Assembly (NCBI RefSeq): GCF_023630175.1
Contig: NZ_JALLIN010000022.1
Span: 1-64,000, forward strand
Origin: Streptomyces cellostaticus
GTDB lineage: Bacteria > Actinomycetota > Actinomycetes > Streptomycetales > Streptomycetaceae
Reading direction: 5' to 3'
DNA: 64,000 nucleotides
Below are positions 35,989 to 44,447 of this stretch, piece by piece. Numbering within the stretch: the first letter of the stretch is position 1; the number at the start of each line of letters is the position of its first letter. The notes beneath the pieces are model-generated. The model saw only the letters and a program-made list of their open reading frames with translations, was not told the DNA's origin and made no database searches. Position numbers and translations under genes: made by a program.

Positions 35989-36558
35989 TCAGGGGGCCGG
36001 CCAGGCGCGCAGCAGCGCGTCGAGGGCGTCCAGGATCCGGGTCCACGACTCCTGCGAGTCGGGGGCGCTGTGGCTGAAGCCGCCGGCCGCCTCCAGGTCG
36101 ACGTAGCCGTGGAACACGCTGCCGAGCATCCGGACGGCGTGGGTCTGTTCGGGCTCGGTGAGGTCGTAGCCGCGCAGGATCGCCCGGGTCATCTGCGCGT
36201 GCCTGCCGCCGGCGCTCGCGGCGGCGGTCTCCGGGTCGAGCCGGAAGCGTGCCGCCTGGTAGCGCCCGGGGTGCTCCCGGGCGTAGTCGCGGTAGGCGTC
36301 CGCGAAGGCGCGCAGGGCGTCCTTGCCGGCCCGGCCGGCGAGCGCCTCCGCGGCGCGGTCGGCGAGTTCCTCCAGTGCGAGCAGGGCGATACGGGTCTTC
36401 AGGTCGCGGGAGCTCTTCAGGTGCGAGTACAGACTGGCCACCTTGACGTCGAAGCGCCGGGCCAGGGCCGACACCGTCACCTGGTCGAAGCCGGCCTCGT
36501 CGGCCAGTTCCGCCCCCGCCAGGACCAGACGCTCCGTGGACAGACCCGCGCGTACCAT
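35989..36558 (-). CDS. TetR family regulator
   Basis: A 189-aa repressor. The HTH is LSTERLVLAGAELADEAGFDQVTVSALARRFDVKVASLYSHLKSSRDLKTRIALLAL, and the C-terminal ligand domain (about 75-185) is of the TetR_C_33-like type. It sits just upstream of the decayed SGNH hydrolase, its usual partner. The ATG at 36558 (MVRAGL) is chosen because AGGAGG lies within the preceding codons; an upstream ATG at 36573 overlaps that site. A 7-bp perfect inverted repeat covers its own promoter, suggesting autorepression. Confidence 0.92.
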   Translation of the reverse strand: MVRAGLSTERLVLAGAELADEAGFDQVTVSALARRFDVKVASLYSHLKSSRDLKTRIALLALEELADRAAEALAGRAGKDALRAFADAYRDYAREHPGRYQAARFRLDPETAAASAGGRHAQMTRAILRGYDLTEPEQTHAVRMLGSVFHGYVDLEAAGGFSHSAPDSQESWTRILDALDALLRAWPAP

Positions 36559-36584
36559 CGGCTTCCTCCTCATGGACTAGTTCC

Positions 36585-36614
36585 ATTATGTGTATGCCTA
36601 ATATGCTTAGGCAA
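36585..36614 (-). promoter_or_regulatory. tetR promoter with operator
   Basis: On the minus strand, TTGCCT (36609-36614) and CATAAT (36585-36590) are 18 bases apart. The inverted repeat TGCCTAA-TATGC-TTAGGCA (36595-36613) fills the spacer and overlaps the -35. Binding by the TetR protein would block its own promoter. The predicted leader is short. Confidence 0.7.
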
Positions 36615-36783
36615 GTGCCATAAAACGGTAGCCGTGTCCCGTCGATGGATGGGCGAGGGGCGCGACCGGGGACGGCCGGGGAGGTGATGGGCGCCGGCCC
36701 TCCCGGGGTGGACAATCGAGCGGGGCCGGCCGTGCGCCGGCGCCGGCTGCGTGGCGGGTGCGACCGGGACGGGGAGTGGATCG

Positions 36784-37737
36784 ATGGAGCTGGAGCTTCG
36801 GCACCTGCGGGTGCTCTGCGCGATCGCGGACGCGGGCGGCGTGGGCCGCGCCGCGGCGCAGCTCGGCTACTCGCAGCCCGCCGTCAGCACCCAGCTCCGG
36901 CGTATCGAGCGGCACCTGGGCGAGCCGCTCTTCGAGCGGGGCGCGAGCGGGGTGCGGCCCACTCCGTACGGCGCCGAGGTCGTCGCCCGGGCCCGGGACG
37001 TCCTCGCCCGCGCCGACGCCATCGGCCACCGCGCGCCCGCCGCCCGCCCGGCCCGCACCCTGCGCGTGGCCGCCACCAACTCGCCCATGCTGTCGGGCAC
37101 CATGTCCCGCCTCCGCGCCCGGCTGCCCGACCTGTCCGTCGCCGTGACCAGTGTCTACGCCTCCTCGCGGATCGTGGAACTGCTGGAGGAGGGGGCGGTG
37201 GACGCGGCCATAGCCGCCGACTACCCGGGCCGGGAACTGGCGCACTCGCCCGCAGTGCGCCACCGCGGCATCGTCACCGAGCCCACGTTCGTCGCCCTGC
37301 CGGCCCGCCACCGCCTGCGCCAGAGCGCCCAGGTGCAGCTCGCCGACCTGGCCGAGGACCCGTGGTTCGTCACCCCGGACGACGGGGCCGGCTGGCCCGG
37401 GGTGTTCTACGACGCCTGCGCCGCGGCCGGGTTCACCCCCGTCACCGTGCACGAGTTCCTCGGCGACCAGGCGCAGCTCCAGAGCATGATCGCCGACGGG
37501 ATCGGCGTGTCCCTGGTCCAGCCCACGCTGCGCCCGATCTCGCACGTCGCGGTGAAGCCCCTGGCCGGATCACCGCTGTGGTGCCGGTACGTGCTGGCCT
37601 GGCGACCGGCAGCGGTCGGTGACGACGTCGTGGAGGCACTGATGCAGTCGGCCGCCGGCGCCTATCGCGAACTGGTCGCCGCCGCACCGCACTTGAGGGC
37701 GTGGGCCGCGCGCACCTGGAGCATCGCCGGGGCCTGA
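36784..37737 (+). CDS. LysR family regulator
   Basis: A 317-aa transcription regulator. The N-terminal HTH is MELELRHLRVLCAIADAGGVGRAAAQLGYSQPAVSTQLRRIERHLGEPLFERG, and the substrate-binding domain runs from about residue 90. It is divergent from the tetR gene. Its target is not obvious; LysR proteins usually control a divergent or downstream gene, here the TetR gene or the M9 protease gene. The ATG at 36784 follows GGGGAGTGG. Confidence 0.93.
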   Translation: MELELRHLRVLCAIADAGGVGRAAAQLGYSQPAVSTQLRRIERHLGEPLFERGASGVRPTPYGAEVVARARDVLARADAIGHRAPAARPARTLRVAATNSPMLSGTMSRLRARLPDLSVAVTSVYASSRIVELLEEGAVDAAIAADYPGRELAHSPAVRHRGIVTEPTFVALPARHRLRQSAQVQLADLAEDPWFVTPDDGAGWPGVFYDACAAAGFTPVTVHEFLGDQAQLQSMIADGIGVSLVQPTLRPISHVAVKPLAGSPLWCRYVLAWRPAAVGDDVVEALMQSAAGAYRELVAAAPHLRAWAARTWSIAGA

Positions 37738-37894
37738 CGGGCCGGCGCCCGCCGCTCTGGCGAGGACGGGACGTTATGGGCGGGCGATGTCATGTGCTAT
37801 GTCACACGCCATTGTTGCCGCCGCGTCGCGCTGAGACATTCCTCGCACGCCTCGACACCCCACAGAGGCGCACCCCTTCCTGGAGGGATCCCCG

Positions 37895-39838
37895 ATGCGC
37901 CATCGCTTCGCGCTGCCCGGACGGCTGGCCTGCGCGGCCGCCGTCTGCGCCACCGTGGCCGGCCTGCTGTCGGCCCCGGCCCCGGCCCTGGCCCTGCCCG
38001 GACCCCCGTCCGGCCCGTCGGCCGTCCCCGCCGGGCCCGTGACCGCGCCGCCGCCCACCGGTCCGGCCCCCGCCGCCACCGAACGCCCCGCTCCCGGCCG
38101 GGCGCGGCCGCTCAGCCCGGCCCAGTTACCGCCTAGGGCGACGCCGTTCACCCACGGCGGGGAACGCCGCCCGCGACCCGGGGCGAAGGCACGCTCGTGC
38201 GCCCCGGGCGACTTCGGCGGCCGCACCGGAGCGGCCCTCGTCGCGTTCGTGAGGGCCTCCACCGCCGACTGCGTCGACACCCTCTTCTCCGTCACCGGCA
38301 CCGACGCCCACGACGTCTTCCGCCAGCCGCAGATGCTGAGCGTCGCCCGGGCCTTCACACGCGCGGCGCGGCGGTACCGGGGCGACAACTCCGCGGGCCT
38401 GCTGCAGCTCGTCCTCTTCCTGCGCGCCGGCTACTACGTGCGGTTCCACCACCCCGGCGACGTGGGCCCGTACACCACCCGTCTCACCGCCGCGACCACC
38501 GGCGGCCTGGACGCCTTCTTCGCGGGCCGTCACTCCCGGGACGTCACGGCGGCCAACGGCGACATCCTCGGCGAGACGGTGATCCTCACCGACAGCGCCG
38601 ACCAGCAGGACCGCTATCTCCCCGTGTACCGGCGGCTGCTGGACGCCTACGACGGCTCGTACGACGCGATCGGCAGCATGGTCCGGGCCGTCAACGACGT
38701 CCACACACCGCTGTGGCGCGGCAACTGGAACCCCCGGTACGTCGCGGCGGTCGCCGCCGACCCGCGCGTCACCGGCGCCCTGCACGACTTCGCGCTGGGC
38801 CATCTGGACCTGCTCGGCACCGATCTCGCCTTCCTGGACACCAACGCCGGCATGAACCTGGCCCGTTACGTCGAGCACCCGGAACTGCGCGCCACCGTGC
38901 GGCCGTTGGCCCGCGACCTGCTGGACCGGTCGCGGATCACCGGCCCGACGGCCGGACTCTGGGTGGCGGTCGCCACGCAGGCGGACGCCTACGACGGCGC
39001 CGGCTGCTCCTACTACGACGTCTGCGGCCTGCCCGGCAGGCTGACCGAGGCCGCCCTGCCGATCACGCACCGCTGCGACGCGGCCCACTCGGTCCGCGCC
39101 CAGGCCCTCACCGCGGACGAACTGGACGCCGTGTGCGCCAGCGTGCTGGGCCAGGGCCCCTACTTCCGCGGCGTGGTCGGGGCCGACGGCCCGATACCCG
39201 GCCAGTACGTCTCGACCATCCGGCTCGTGGTCTTCGCGAGCCGCGCCGACTACCGGACCTACGCGGGCGCGATCTACGGCGTCAGCACCGACAACGGCGG
39301 CATCACCCTGGAGGGGGACCCGTCCGACCCGGCCAACCGGCCGACCTCGATCATGTACCAGAAGGAGGCGGACGACGGTTTCGCGGCCCGGGTCTGGAAC
39401 CTGAACCACGAGTACACGCACTTCCTCGACGCCCGGGACGACCTGCCCGGCGACTTCGCCCAGCAGACCTCGGTGCCGGACGTGTGGTGGATCGAGGGTC
39501 TCGCCGAGTACGTCTCGTACGGCTACCGGGGGCTGGCCTACGACCAGGCCGTCCAGGAGGCGGCCCGGCACACGTACCGCCTGAGCACCCTCTTCGAGAA
39601 CACCTACGGCAACAGCGACGTGACCCGCACCTACCCGTGGGGCTACCTCGCCGTGCGCTACATGGTGGAGCGGCACCCCGACGACGTCCAGCGCGTGCTC
39701 GCCCGCTTCCGTGCCGGTGACTACTCCGGCGGATACGCGCTCTACCACGACGGCATCGGCACCCGCTACGACGCCGACTTCGACCAGTGGCTCACCGCGT
39801 GCGCCGCGGGGGCCTGCGCCCCGCCCCGGCGGCTCTGA
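37895..39838 (+). CDS. Secreted M9-type (collagenase-like) metalloprotease
   Basis: A 647-aa exported protease. The signal peptide is MRHRFALPGRLACAAAVCATVAGLLSAPAPALA, followed by a Pro-rich linker. The collagenase N-terminal (activator) domain covers about 95-370 and the catalytic domain about 420-640. The zinc site is HEYTH in VWNLNHEYTHFLDARDD, with the downstream Glu in WWIEGLAEYVSYG. There is no PKD or collagen-binding module at the end, so it is the short form. It probably degrades collagen-like or other protein substrates outside the cell. The ATG at 37895 fits the signal peptide. Confidence 0.92.
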   Translation: MRHRFALPGRLACAAAVCATVAGLLSAPAPALALPGPPSGPSAVPAGPVTAPPPTGPAPAATERPAPGRARPLSPAQLPPRATPFTHGGERRPRPGAKARSCAPGDFGGRTGAALVAFVRASTADCVDTLFSVTGTDAHDVFRQPQMLSVARAFTRAARRYRGDNSAGLLQLVLFLRAGYYVRFHHPGDVGPYTTRLTAATTGGLDAFFAGRHSRDVTAANGDILGETVILTDSADQQDRYLPVYRRLLDAYDGSYDAIGSMVRAVNDVHTPLWRGNWNPRYVAAVAADPRVTGALHDFALGHLDLLGTDLAFLDTNAGMNLARYVEHPELRATVRPLARDLLDRSRITGPTAGLWVAVATQADAYDGAGCSYYDVCGLPGRLTEAALPITHRCDAAHSVRAQALTADELDAVCASVLGQGPYFRGVVGADGPIPGQYVSTIRLVVFASRADYRTYAGAIYGVSTDNGGITLEGDPSDPANRPTSIMYQKEADDGFAARVWNLNHEYTHFLDARDDLPGDFAQQTSVPDVWWIEGLAEYVSYGYRGLAYDQAVQEAARHTYRLSTLFENTYGNSDVTRTYPWGYLAVRYMVERHPDDVQRVLARFRAGDYSGGYALYHDGIGTRYDADFDQWLTACAAGACAPPRRL

Positions 39839-39858
39839 CCGGGAGCGCCGAGCACGAA

Positions 39859-39888
39859 GGCCGCCGACCGGAGGCCCGGTCGGCGGCC
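39859..39888. terminator. Bidirectional terminator between M9 protease and gap
   Basis: A perfect 12-bp stem, GGCCGCCGACCG with CGGTCGGCGGCC (39859-39870 and 39877-39888), and a 6-base loop. It lies in the short gap between converging genes. Confidence 0.85.
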
Positions 39889-39898
39889 GTCATGCGCT

Positions 39899-39954
39899 CG
39901 GTGCCCGGTGCTCGGTGCCCGGTGCCCGGTGCCCGGTGCCCGGTGCCCGGTGCT
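39899..39954. repeat. Heptanucleotide tandem repeat (8 copies)
   Basis: CGGTGCC repeated eight times without interruption. The second and eighth copies read CGGTGCT. The array ends at the first base of the gap stop codon on the opposite strand. Such a short-unit array is prone to copy-number change and could alter the 3' end of the gap transcript. Confidence 0.95.
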
Positions 39955-41414
39955 CAGAGCTCCGGCGTCCGGCCTTCCGCGGCCGGGTACGTCGGGTACT
40001 CCACGCCCGAGACGTGCTGGACGACCCGGACGACCTGGCAGGAGTAGCCGAACTCGTTGTCGTACCAGAGGTAGAGGATCGCGTTGTCCCCCTCCACCTT
40101 GAGGGCGCCGGCGTCCACGATCGAGGCGTGCCGCGAGCCGATGAAGTCGCTGGAGACCGCGTCGGGTGCCGTGGTGAAGTCGATCTGGCGCTTGAGCGGT
40201 GAGGTGAGCGACACGTCCCGCAGGTAGTCGTGGACGTCCTCGCGGGTGGTCTCACGCGCGAGCTGGAGGTTGAGGATCGCGATCGAGACGTCCGGCACCG
40301 GAACGCGGATCGAGCTGCCGGTGATCGGCGCCTTGAGGTCGGGCAGCGCCTTCGCCACGGCCGAGGCGGCACCGGTCTCGGTGATCACCATGTTGAGCGG
40401 TGCGGAGCGGCCGCGACGCTCGGCCTTGTGGTAGTTGTCCAGCAGGTTCTGGTCGTTGGTGAACGAGTGGACGGTCTCCACGTGGCCGCGCAGCACGCCG
40501 TACTCGTCGTCCATGGCCTTCAGCGGCGGGACGATCGCGTTGGTGGTGCAGGACGCGCAGGACAGGATCCGCTCGTCGGGCTTGATCGTGTCGTGGTTGA
40601 CGCCGTGCACGATGTTCGGGACGTCGCCCTTGCCGGGCGCGGTCAGCACGACCTTGTCGATGCCGGGGCGCAGGTGCTCGGACAGGCCCTCGCGGTCGCG
40701 CCACTTGCCGGTGTTGTCGATGAGGATGGCGTCCCGGATGCCGTACTCGGTGTAGTCGATCTGCGACGGGTCGTCGGCGTAGATGACCTTGATCGCGTTG
40801 CCGTTGGCCACGATCGTGCTGTTGTCCTCGTCCACCGTGATGGTGCCCTGGAACTGGCCGTGGATGGAGTCGCGGCGCAGCAGCGAGGCGCGCTTGACGA
40901 TGTCCTGGGCGCCGCCGCCGCGGACGACGACGGCGCGCAGCCGCAGGCCGTTGCCCGAGCCGGCCTTCTCGATCAGCAGCCGGGCGACGAGGCGGCCGAT
41001 GCGGCCGAAGCCGTACAGGACGACGTCGCGCGGTTCGCGGCGCTCGATCTTGTTGGCGCCGGTGGCGCCGGCGACGGCCTCCGCGGTGAACTCCGCCACG
41101 CCCAGGCCGCGGTCGTCGGCCTTGTAGGTGGCGGCCAGCATGCCGAGGTCGATCTGGGAGGGCCCGAGGTCGAGGGTGGTCAGGGCCTGGAGGAACGGCA
41201 TGGTCTCGGTGACCGACAGCTCCTCACCGGCGATCTGCCGGGCGAAGCGGTGCGTCTTCAGGATGCTGACCACCGACTTGTTCACCAGGGAGCGGCTGTG
41301 CAGCAGGACGGTCACGTCCCGCTCGCGGTGCAGCTTTCCGATGATCGGGATCATGGACTCCGCGATTTCCTCGCGGTGCATCCAGTTGGTGAACGAGTCG
41401 TCGTTGACAGTCAC
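39954..41414 (-). CDS. gap: Glyceraldehyde-3-phosphate dehydrogenase, long type
   Basis: A 486-aa GAPDH with an N-terminal extension of about 125 residues before the Rossmann start DVVLYGFGRIGRLVARLL. The catalytic motif SCASCTTNAIVPPLKAMDDEYG holds the active-site Cys, and HSFTNDQNLLDNYHKAERRGRSA is the typical phosphate-site loop. This long form occurs beside the usual short glycolytic enzyme in Streptomyces and may favour NADP or the reverse direction. The GTG at 41414 begins VTVNDDSFTNWMHREE. The ribosome site (GAAAGAT) is weak. It oxidises GAP to 1,3-bisphosphoglycerate in central carbon metabolism. Confidence 0.92.
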   Translation of the reverse strand: MTVNDDSFTNWMHREEIAESMIPIIGKLHRERDVTVLLHSRSLVNKSVVSILKTHRFARQIAGEELSVTETMPFLQALTTLDLGPSQIDLGMLAATYKADDRGLGVAEFTAEAVAGATGANKIERREPRDVVLYGFGRIGRLVARLLIEKAGSGNGLRLRAVVVRGGGAQDIVKRASLLRRDSIHGQFQGTITVDEDNSTIVANGNAIKVIYADDPSQIDYTEYGIRDAILIDNTGKWRDREGLSEHLRPGIDKVVLTAPGKGDVPNIVHGVNHDTIKPDERILSCASCTTNAIVPPLKAMDDEYGVLRGHVETVHSFTNDQNLLDNYHKAERRGRSAPLNMVITETGAASAVAKALPDLKAPITGSSIRVPVPDVSIAILNLQLARETTREDVHDYLRDVSLTSPLKRQIDFTTAPDAVSSDFIGSRHASIVDAGALKVEGDNAILYLWYDNEFGYSCQVVRVVQHVSGVEYPTYPAAEGRTPEL

Positions 41415-41582
41415 AGATCTATCTTTCGAGCTAGGCAGCGCTCATATGGTAACCACACCCTACTTCGATCCTGCCGGGGGTCCCCGGGAGGGCGCCCCGC
41501 GCCGTTCCTGAATCAGGGTGAAGGGGCCGGGACACGCGGGTCGCGCATTGCACGACCGAACCGGCCCCACCAAGGTCGGGGC

Positions 41583-42791
41583 GTGAGCACGTCTTCCGTA
41601 CCCCGGCCCGAGCCCGCCGCCCCGTCCGGTCTCCTCCGCCGTCCGGTGCCGCGCCCGACGGCACGGCACCGGATGCCCGAGGGAGCCCCGGCGGCCCTGG
41701 CGGTGTTCGCGACGGCGCGGCTCGCCGGCATCCTGGTCGTGATCGCCGCCGACCACCTCGCCGGACACACCCTGGCCAGGAGCCTGGCCCACTCCTGGGA
41801 CGCCCGCTGGTACCTGCACATCGCCACCCACGGCTACGGCCGCCTCATCTGGATCACCCCGTCCGGAGCGGTGCAGACGGACTGGGCCTTCTTCCCCCTG
41901 TATCCCGGACTCGTCCGCGCCGTTCTCGCGGTGCTGCCGTGCACGCCCGGGCAGGCCGGGCTGCTGGTCGCCTGGGCCGCCGCCGGCGTGGCGGCCTACG
42001 GCCTCTACCTCATCGGCCACCTCCTGTACGGCCGGGCCGCCGCCACCGCCCTGGTGGCCCTGTGGGCCGTCCTGCCCCACTCCGTCGAGCTGACCATCGC
42101 CTACACCGAGTCCCTGTTCGCCGCGCTGGCGGTCTGGTCCCTGTACTGCCTGCTCACGGGGCGCTGGCTGTGGGCCGGCTCGCTCGCCGCGCTGGCCGGA
42201 CTGTCCCGGCCGACCGGATTCGCCGTGGCCGCGGCCCTCGGGGTCGCGGCCGCACACGAACTGCTGCGCCGGCGGGGCCGGGTGCCCGCCACCCTGTGGG
42301 CCGGTGTCCTCCTGGCCCCGCTGGGCTGGCTCGGCTACGTGCTGTGGGTCGGCGCCCGGACCGGCGCCCCGCTCCGGGGCTACTTCACGGTCCAGAGCGC
42401 CTGGGAGTCACGCTTCGACTTCGGCGCCGGCGCCCTGCGCTTCCTCCGGCTGCTGTTCCTGTACGGCGGCGGCGTCGTCTACCCCGCCGCGCTGATCCTC
42501 GTCCTGGTCGGTGTGGTGCTCTTCGGACTGCTCTGCCTGGACCGCGCCCCGCTCGCCCTGGTGGTGTTCGCGGGGGTCCTGGTGCTGCTGGTCCTGGGCG
42601 GCTCCGGATCCTTCTCGTCCAAGCCCCGCTTCCTGCTGCCGGTCTTCCCGCTGCTGATCCCGCCGGCCCGCGCACTCGCCCGCACCTGGCGGGTGCGACC
42701 CGCCCGGGCCCTGCTCGTCGGCGGCGCCCTGGCCGTGGTGTCCCTGCTGTACGGCGCCTACGTGACGGTGGTGGCGCACTCACCGCTGTGA
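41583..42791 (+). CDS. Multi-pass membrane glycosyltransferase (GT-C/PIG-V-like)
   Basis: A 402-aa integral membrane protein with about eight to nine hydrophobic spans. The first luminal loop carries the DARWYLHIATHGYG motif with an acidic active site, as in PIG-V/PMT-type GT-C enzymes that use polyprenyl-phosphate sugars. Later features are YTESLFAALAVWSLYCL and LSRPTGFAVA, typical of the mannosyltransferase/DUF2029 group. The substrate (lipid or protein) is unknown. The GTG at 41583 is divergent from gap. Confidence 0.82.
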   Translation: MSTSSVPRPEPAAPSGLLRRPVPRPTARHRMPEGAPAALAVFATARLAGILVVIAADHLAGHTLARSLAHSWDARWYLHIATHGYGRLIWITPSGAVQTDWAFFPLYPGLVRAVLAVLPCTPGQAGLLVAWAAAGVAAYGLYLIGHLLYGRAAATALVALWAVLPHSVELTIAYTESLFAALAVWSLYCLLTGRWLWAGSLAALAGLSRPTGFAVAAALGVAAAHELLRRRGRVPATLWAGVLLAPLGWLGYVLWVGARTGAPLRGYFTVQSAWESRFDFGAGALRFLRLLFLYGGGVVYPAALILVLVGVVLFGLLCLDRAPLALVVFAGVLVLLVLGGSGSFSSKPRFLLPVFPLLIPPARALARTWRVRPARALLVGGALAVVSLLYGAYVTVVAHSPL

Positions 42792-43072
42792 GCCTCCACC
42801 CGCCCGGTCCCACCGGTCTCGCCGCCCCCGCCCGGGCGGTCTCGCCACCCGCCCCTCCCGGCCACCGGCCGCCCGGCGCCCCTGACGCCCTCCGGCCGCC
42901 CCCCGTGGATCGCCCGCGGTCCGGTGACGGGGTCCTGCGGCGCCCGGAGCGGTGGGACGAGCGGATCCCCGAGGGGCCCCGGCGGGGCGGCACCACGCCC
43001 GAGCGGGGGACCGGGGAGCGGGTCGCCGTCCCGAATCGGGGTAGGCGTGGAGGGCCCGAGGAAAGGATCGCC

Positions 43073-43393
43073 ATGACGACCTACGTCATCACCGTGCCCG
43101 GTACCTTCACGACGGGAGTCGGGGACGAGGCCCGTGCGCGGCTGAGCCGGGCGCTCCGGCCGGCCGATCCGCACACCACGCGGATGGGCAGCACCGAGGA
43201 CCTGGACGTACTCACCGTGAACGAGGACAACACCTTCACCCTCCGTCTGACCGTCGAGGCGGACACCGGCCCGCACGCCGAGGAGGAGGCCCGCAGGCTC
43301 GCGGACTCGGCACTGCGCGGCGCCGGGCTGGACGAGCGGACGGCCCCGCTGGGACCGGCGGTCGTCACGGGCATCGACTCGGAGGTCCACTGA
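43073..43393 (+). CDS. Small conserved Streptomyces protein
   Basis: A 106-aa protein I cannot assign. It starts MTTYVITVPGTFTTGVGDEARARLSRAL and continues EDLDVLTVNEDNTFTLRLTVEADTGPHAEEEARRLADSALRGAGL. It has no Cys, no signal peptide and no membrane span. The alternating strands and one helix suggest a small alpha/beta (possibly ferredoxin-like) fold. The ATG at 43073 has AAAGGA upstream. It stands alone ahead of the signalling cluster at 43.5 kb. Confidence 0.7.
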   Translation: MTTYVITVPGTFTTGVGDEARARLSRALRPADPHTTRMGSTEDLDVLTVNEDNTFTLRLTVEADTGPHAEEEARRLADSALRGAGLDERTAPLGPAVVTGIDSEVH

Positions 43394-43456
43394 CCGTGCG
43401 GACCTCGGGTGCCGCACGGACCGTGCGGCCCCTCCTTTGGGGGAATCGCCGCGAAT

Positions 43457-43479
43457 GGGTAAAATCTAGGCGTTTACCC
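43457..43479. promoter_or_regulatory. Inverted repeat upstream of the SpoIIE gene
   Basis: GGGTAAA (43457-43463) and TTTACCC (43473-43479) form a perfect inverted repeat around a 9-base centre, about 30 bases upstream of the ATG at 43510. The left arm also resembles a GGGTAN -10 element of SigB-type promoters, but I could not find a matching -35. It could be an operator or a hairpin in the leader. Confidence 0.5.
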
Positions 43480-43509
43480 GAGAGGCTGCCGCCCAGCCGG
43501 ATGTGATCG

Positions 43510-44388
43510 ATGCCCCGCAAGCGCTCCATGGACGATGGCGACGAGCTGCTGGTCCGGCTCGGGACGCTCACCGCCCAGGCACGCGAGCGCGCCGAGCTGC
43601 AGCGCAGCCAGGTCGAACTGGCCATCGCCCTGCAGCGCGGCATGCTCCCCCCGGACCTGCCCACCGCGCCCGGCCTGCACCTGGCGGTGCGCTACACACC
43701 CGCCTGCCAGGGCCTCAACGTGGGCGGCGACTGGTACGACGCCTTCCACCTGCCCGACGGCCGCATCGGGATGTCCATCGGGGACGTGCAGGGCCACAAC
43801 ATCGAGGCCGCCGCCTTCATGGGCCAGGTCCGCACCGCGCTGCGGGCCCTCGCCTCGGTCAGCACCGAGCCGGGCGAGGTCCTCGCCCGGACCAACGAAC
43901 TGCTGCTCTCGCTGGGCATCGAGCTCTTCGCCACCTGCACCTTCATGCGTCTCGACCCGGCCACGGGCGTCCTGGAGAGCGCGCGGGCCGGGCACATCCC
44001 CTTCGTCTGGGCCACCGCGGACGGCAGGTCCGGCGTCGCGGAGGACGAGGGAGGACCGCCGCTCGGTATCCAGCAGGGCGCGACGTATCCGGTGACCCGG
44101 CACCGGCTCACCACCGGCGGGGTCTTCGTCCTCCTCACCGACGGCGTGGTGGAGGGACCCTCGCTGCGCATCGAGGACGGCCTCGACCAGGTGGTCCGGC
44201 TCGCCGGCATCGCCGCGGTCGCCGGGCTCGAGCCGCACGCGCTGGCCGCCGCCGTGATCAAGGGCGCCGAGGGCGTGGGGCACGAGGACGACGCGGCCGC
44301 ACTGGTCGTGGGCCTCGACGGGCCCGGAGCGCACTGGCGGGACGCGGTGGCCGGGGGGTCCCGGCAGCGCCCCGGCGTTCAGCCATAG
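43510..44388 (+). CDS. SpoIIE/PP2C phosphatase
   Basis: A 292-aa soluble phosphatase. A short helical lead (about 10-40, TAQARERAELQRSQVELAIALQRGMLP) precedes the PP2C domain, with GGDWYDAFHLPDGR, GDVQGHNIEAAA and LLTDGVVEGP (metal sites), then DDAAALVVGLD. It has no sensor domain, so it may be controlled by a partner. It opens the cluster that continues with the MASE1 protein, the poly-HAMP kinase and the ANTAR phosphatase. The ATG at 43510 has a weak ribosome site. Confidence 0.9.
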   Translation: MPRKRSMDDGDELLVRLGTLTAQARERAELQRSQVELAIALQRGMLPPDLPTAPGLHLAVRYTPACQGLNVGGDWYDAFHLPDGRIGMSIGDVQGHNIEAAAFMGQVRTALRALASVSTEPGEVLARTNELLLSLGIELFATCTFMRLDPATGVLESARAGHIPFVWATADGRSGVAEDEGGPPLGIQQGATYPVTRHRLTTGGVFVLLTDGVVEGPSLRIEDGLDQVVRLAGIAAVAGLEPHALAAAVIKGAEGVGHEDDAAALVVGLDGPGAHWRDAVAGGSRQRPGVQP

Positions 44389-44447
44389 GGCGGGACCGAT
44401 CACCGCTCACCTCGCAGACGGGGAGCAGGCGGTGTGAGATTGCTGCT

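Noticed and set aside
43457..43479. SigB-type promoter for the SpoIIE gene at 43510
   Set aside because: GGGTAA fits the -10 but no GNTT lies 14-16 bases upstream; it is kept only as an inverted repeat.
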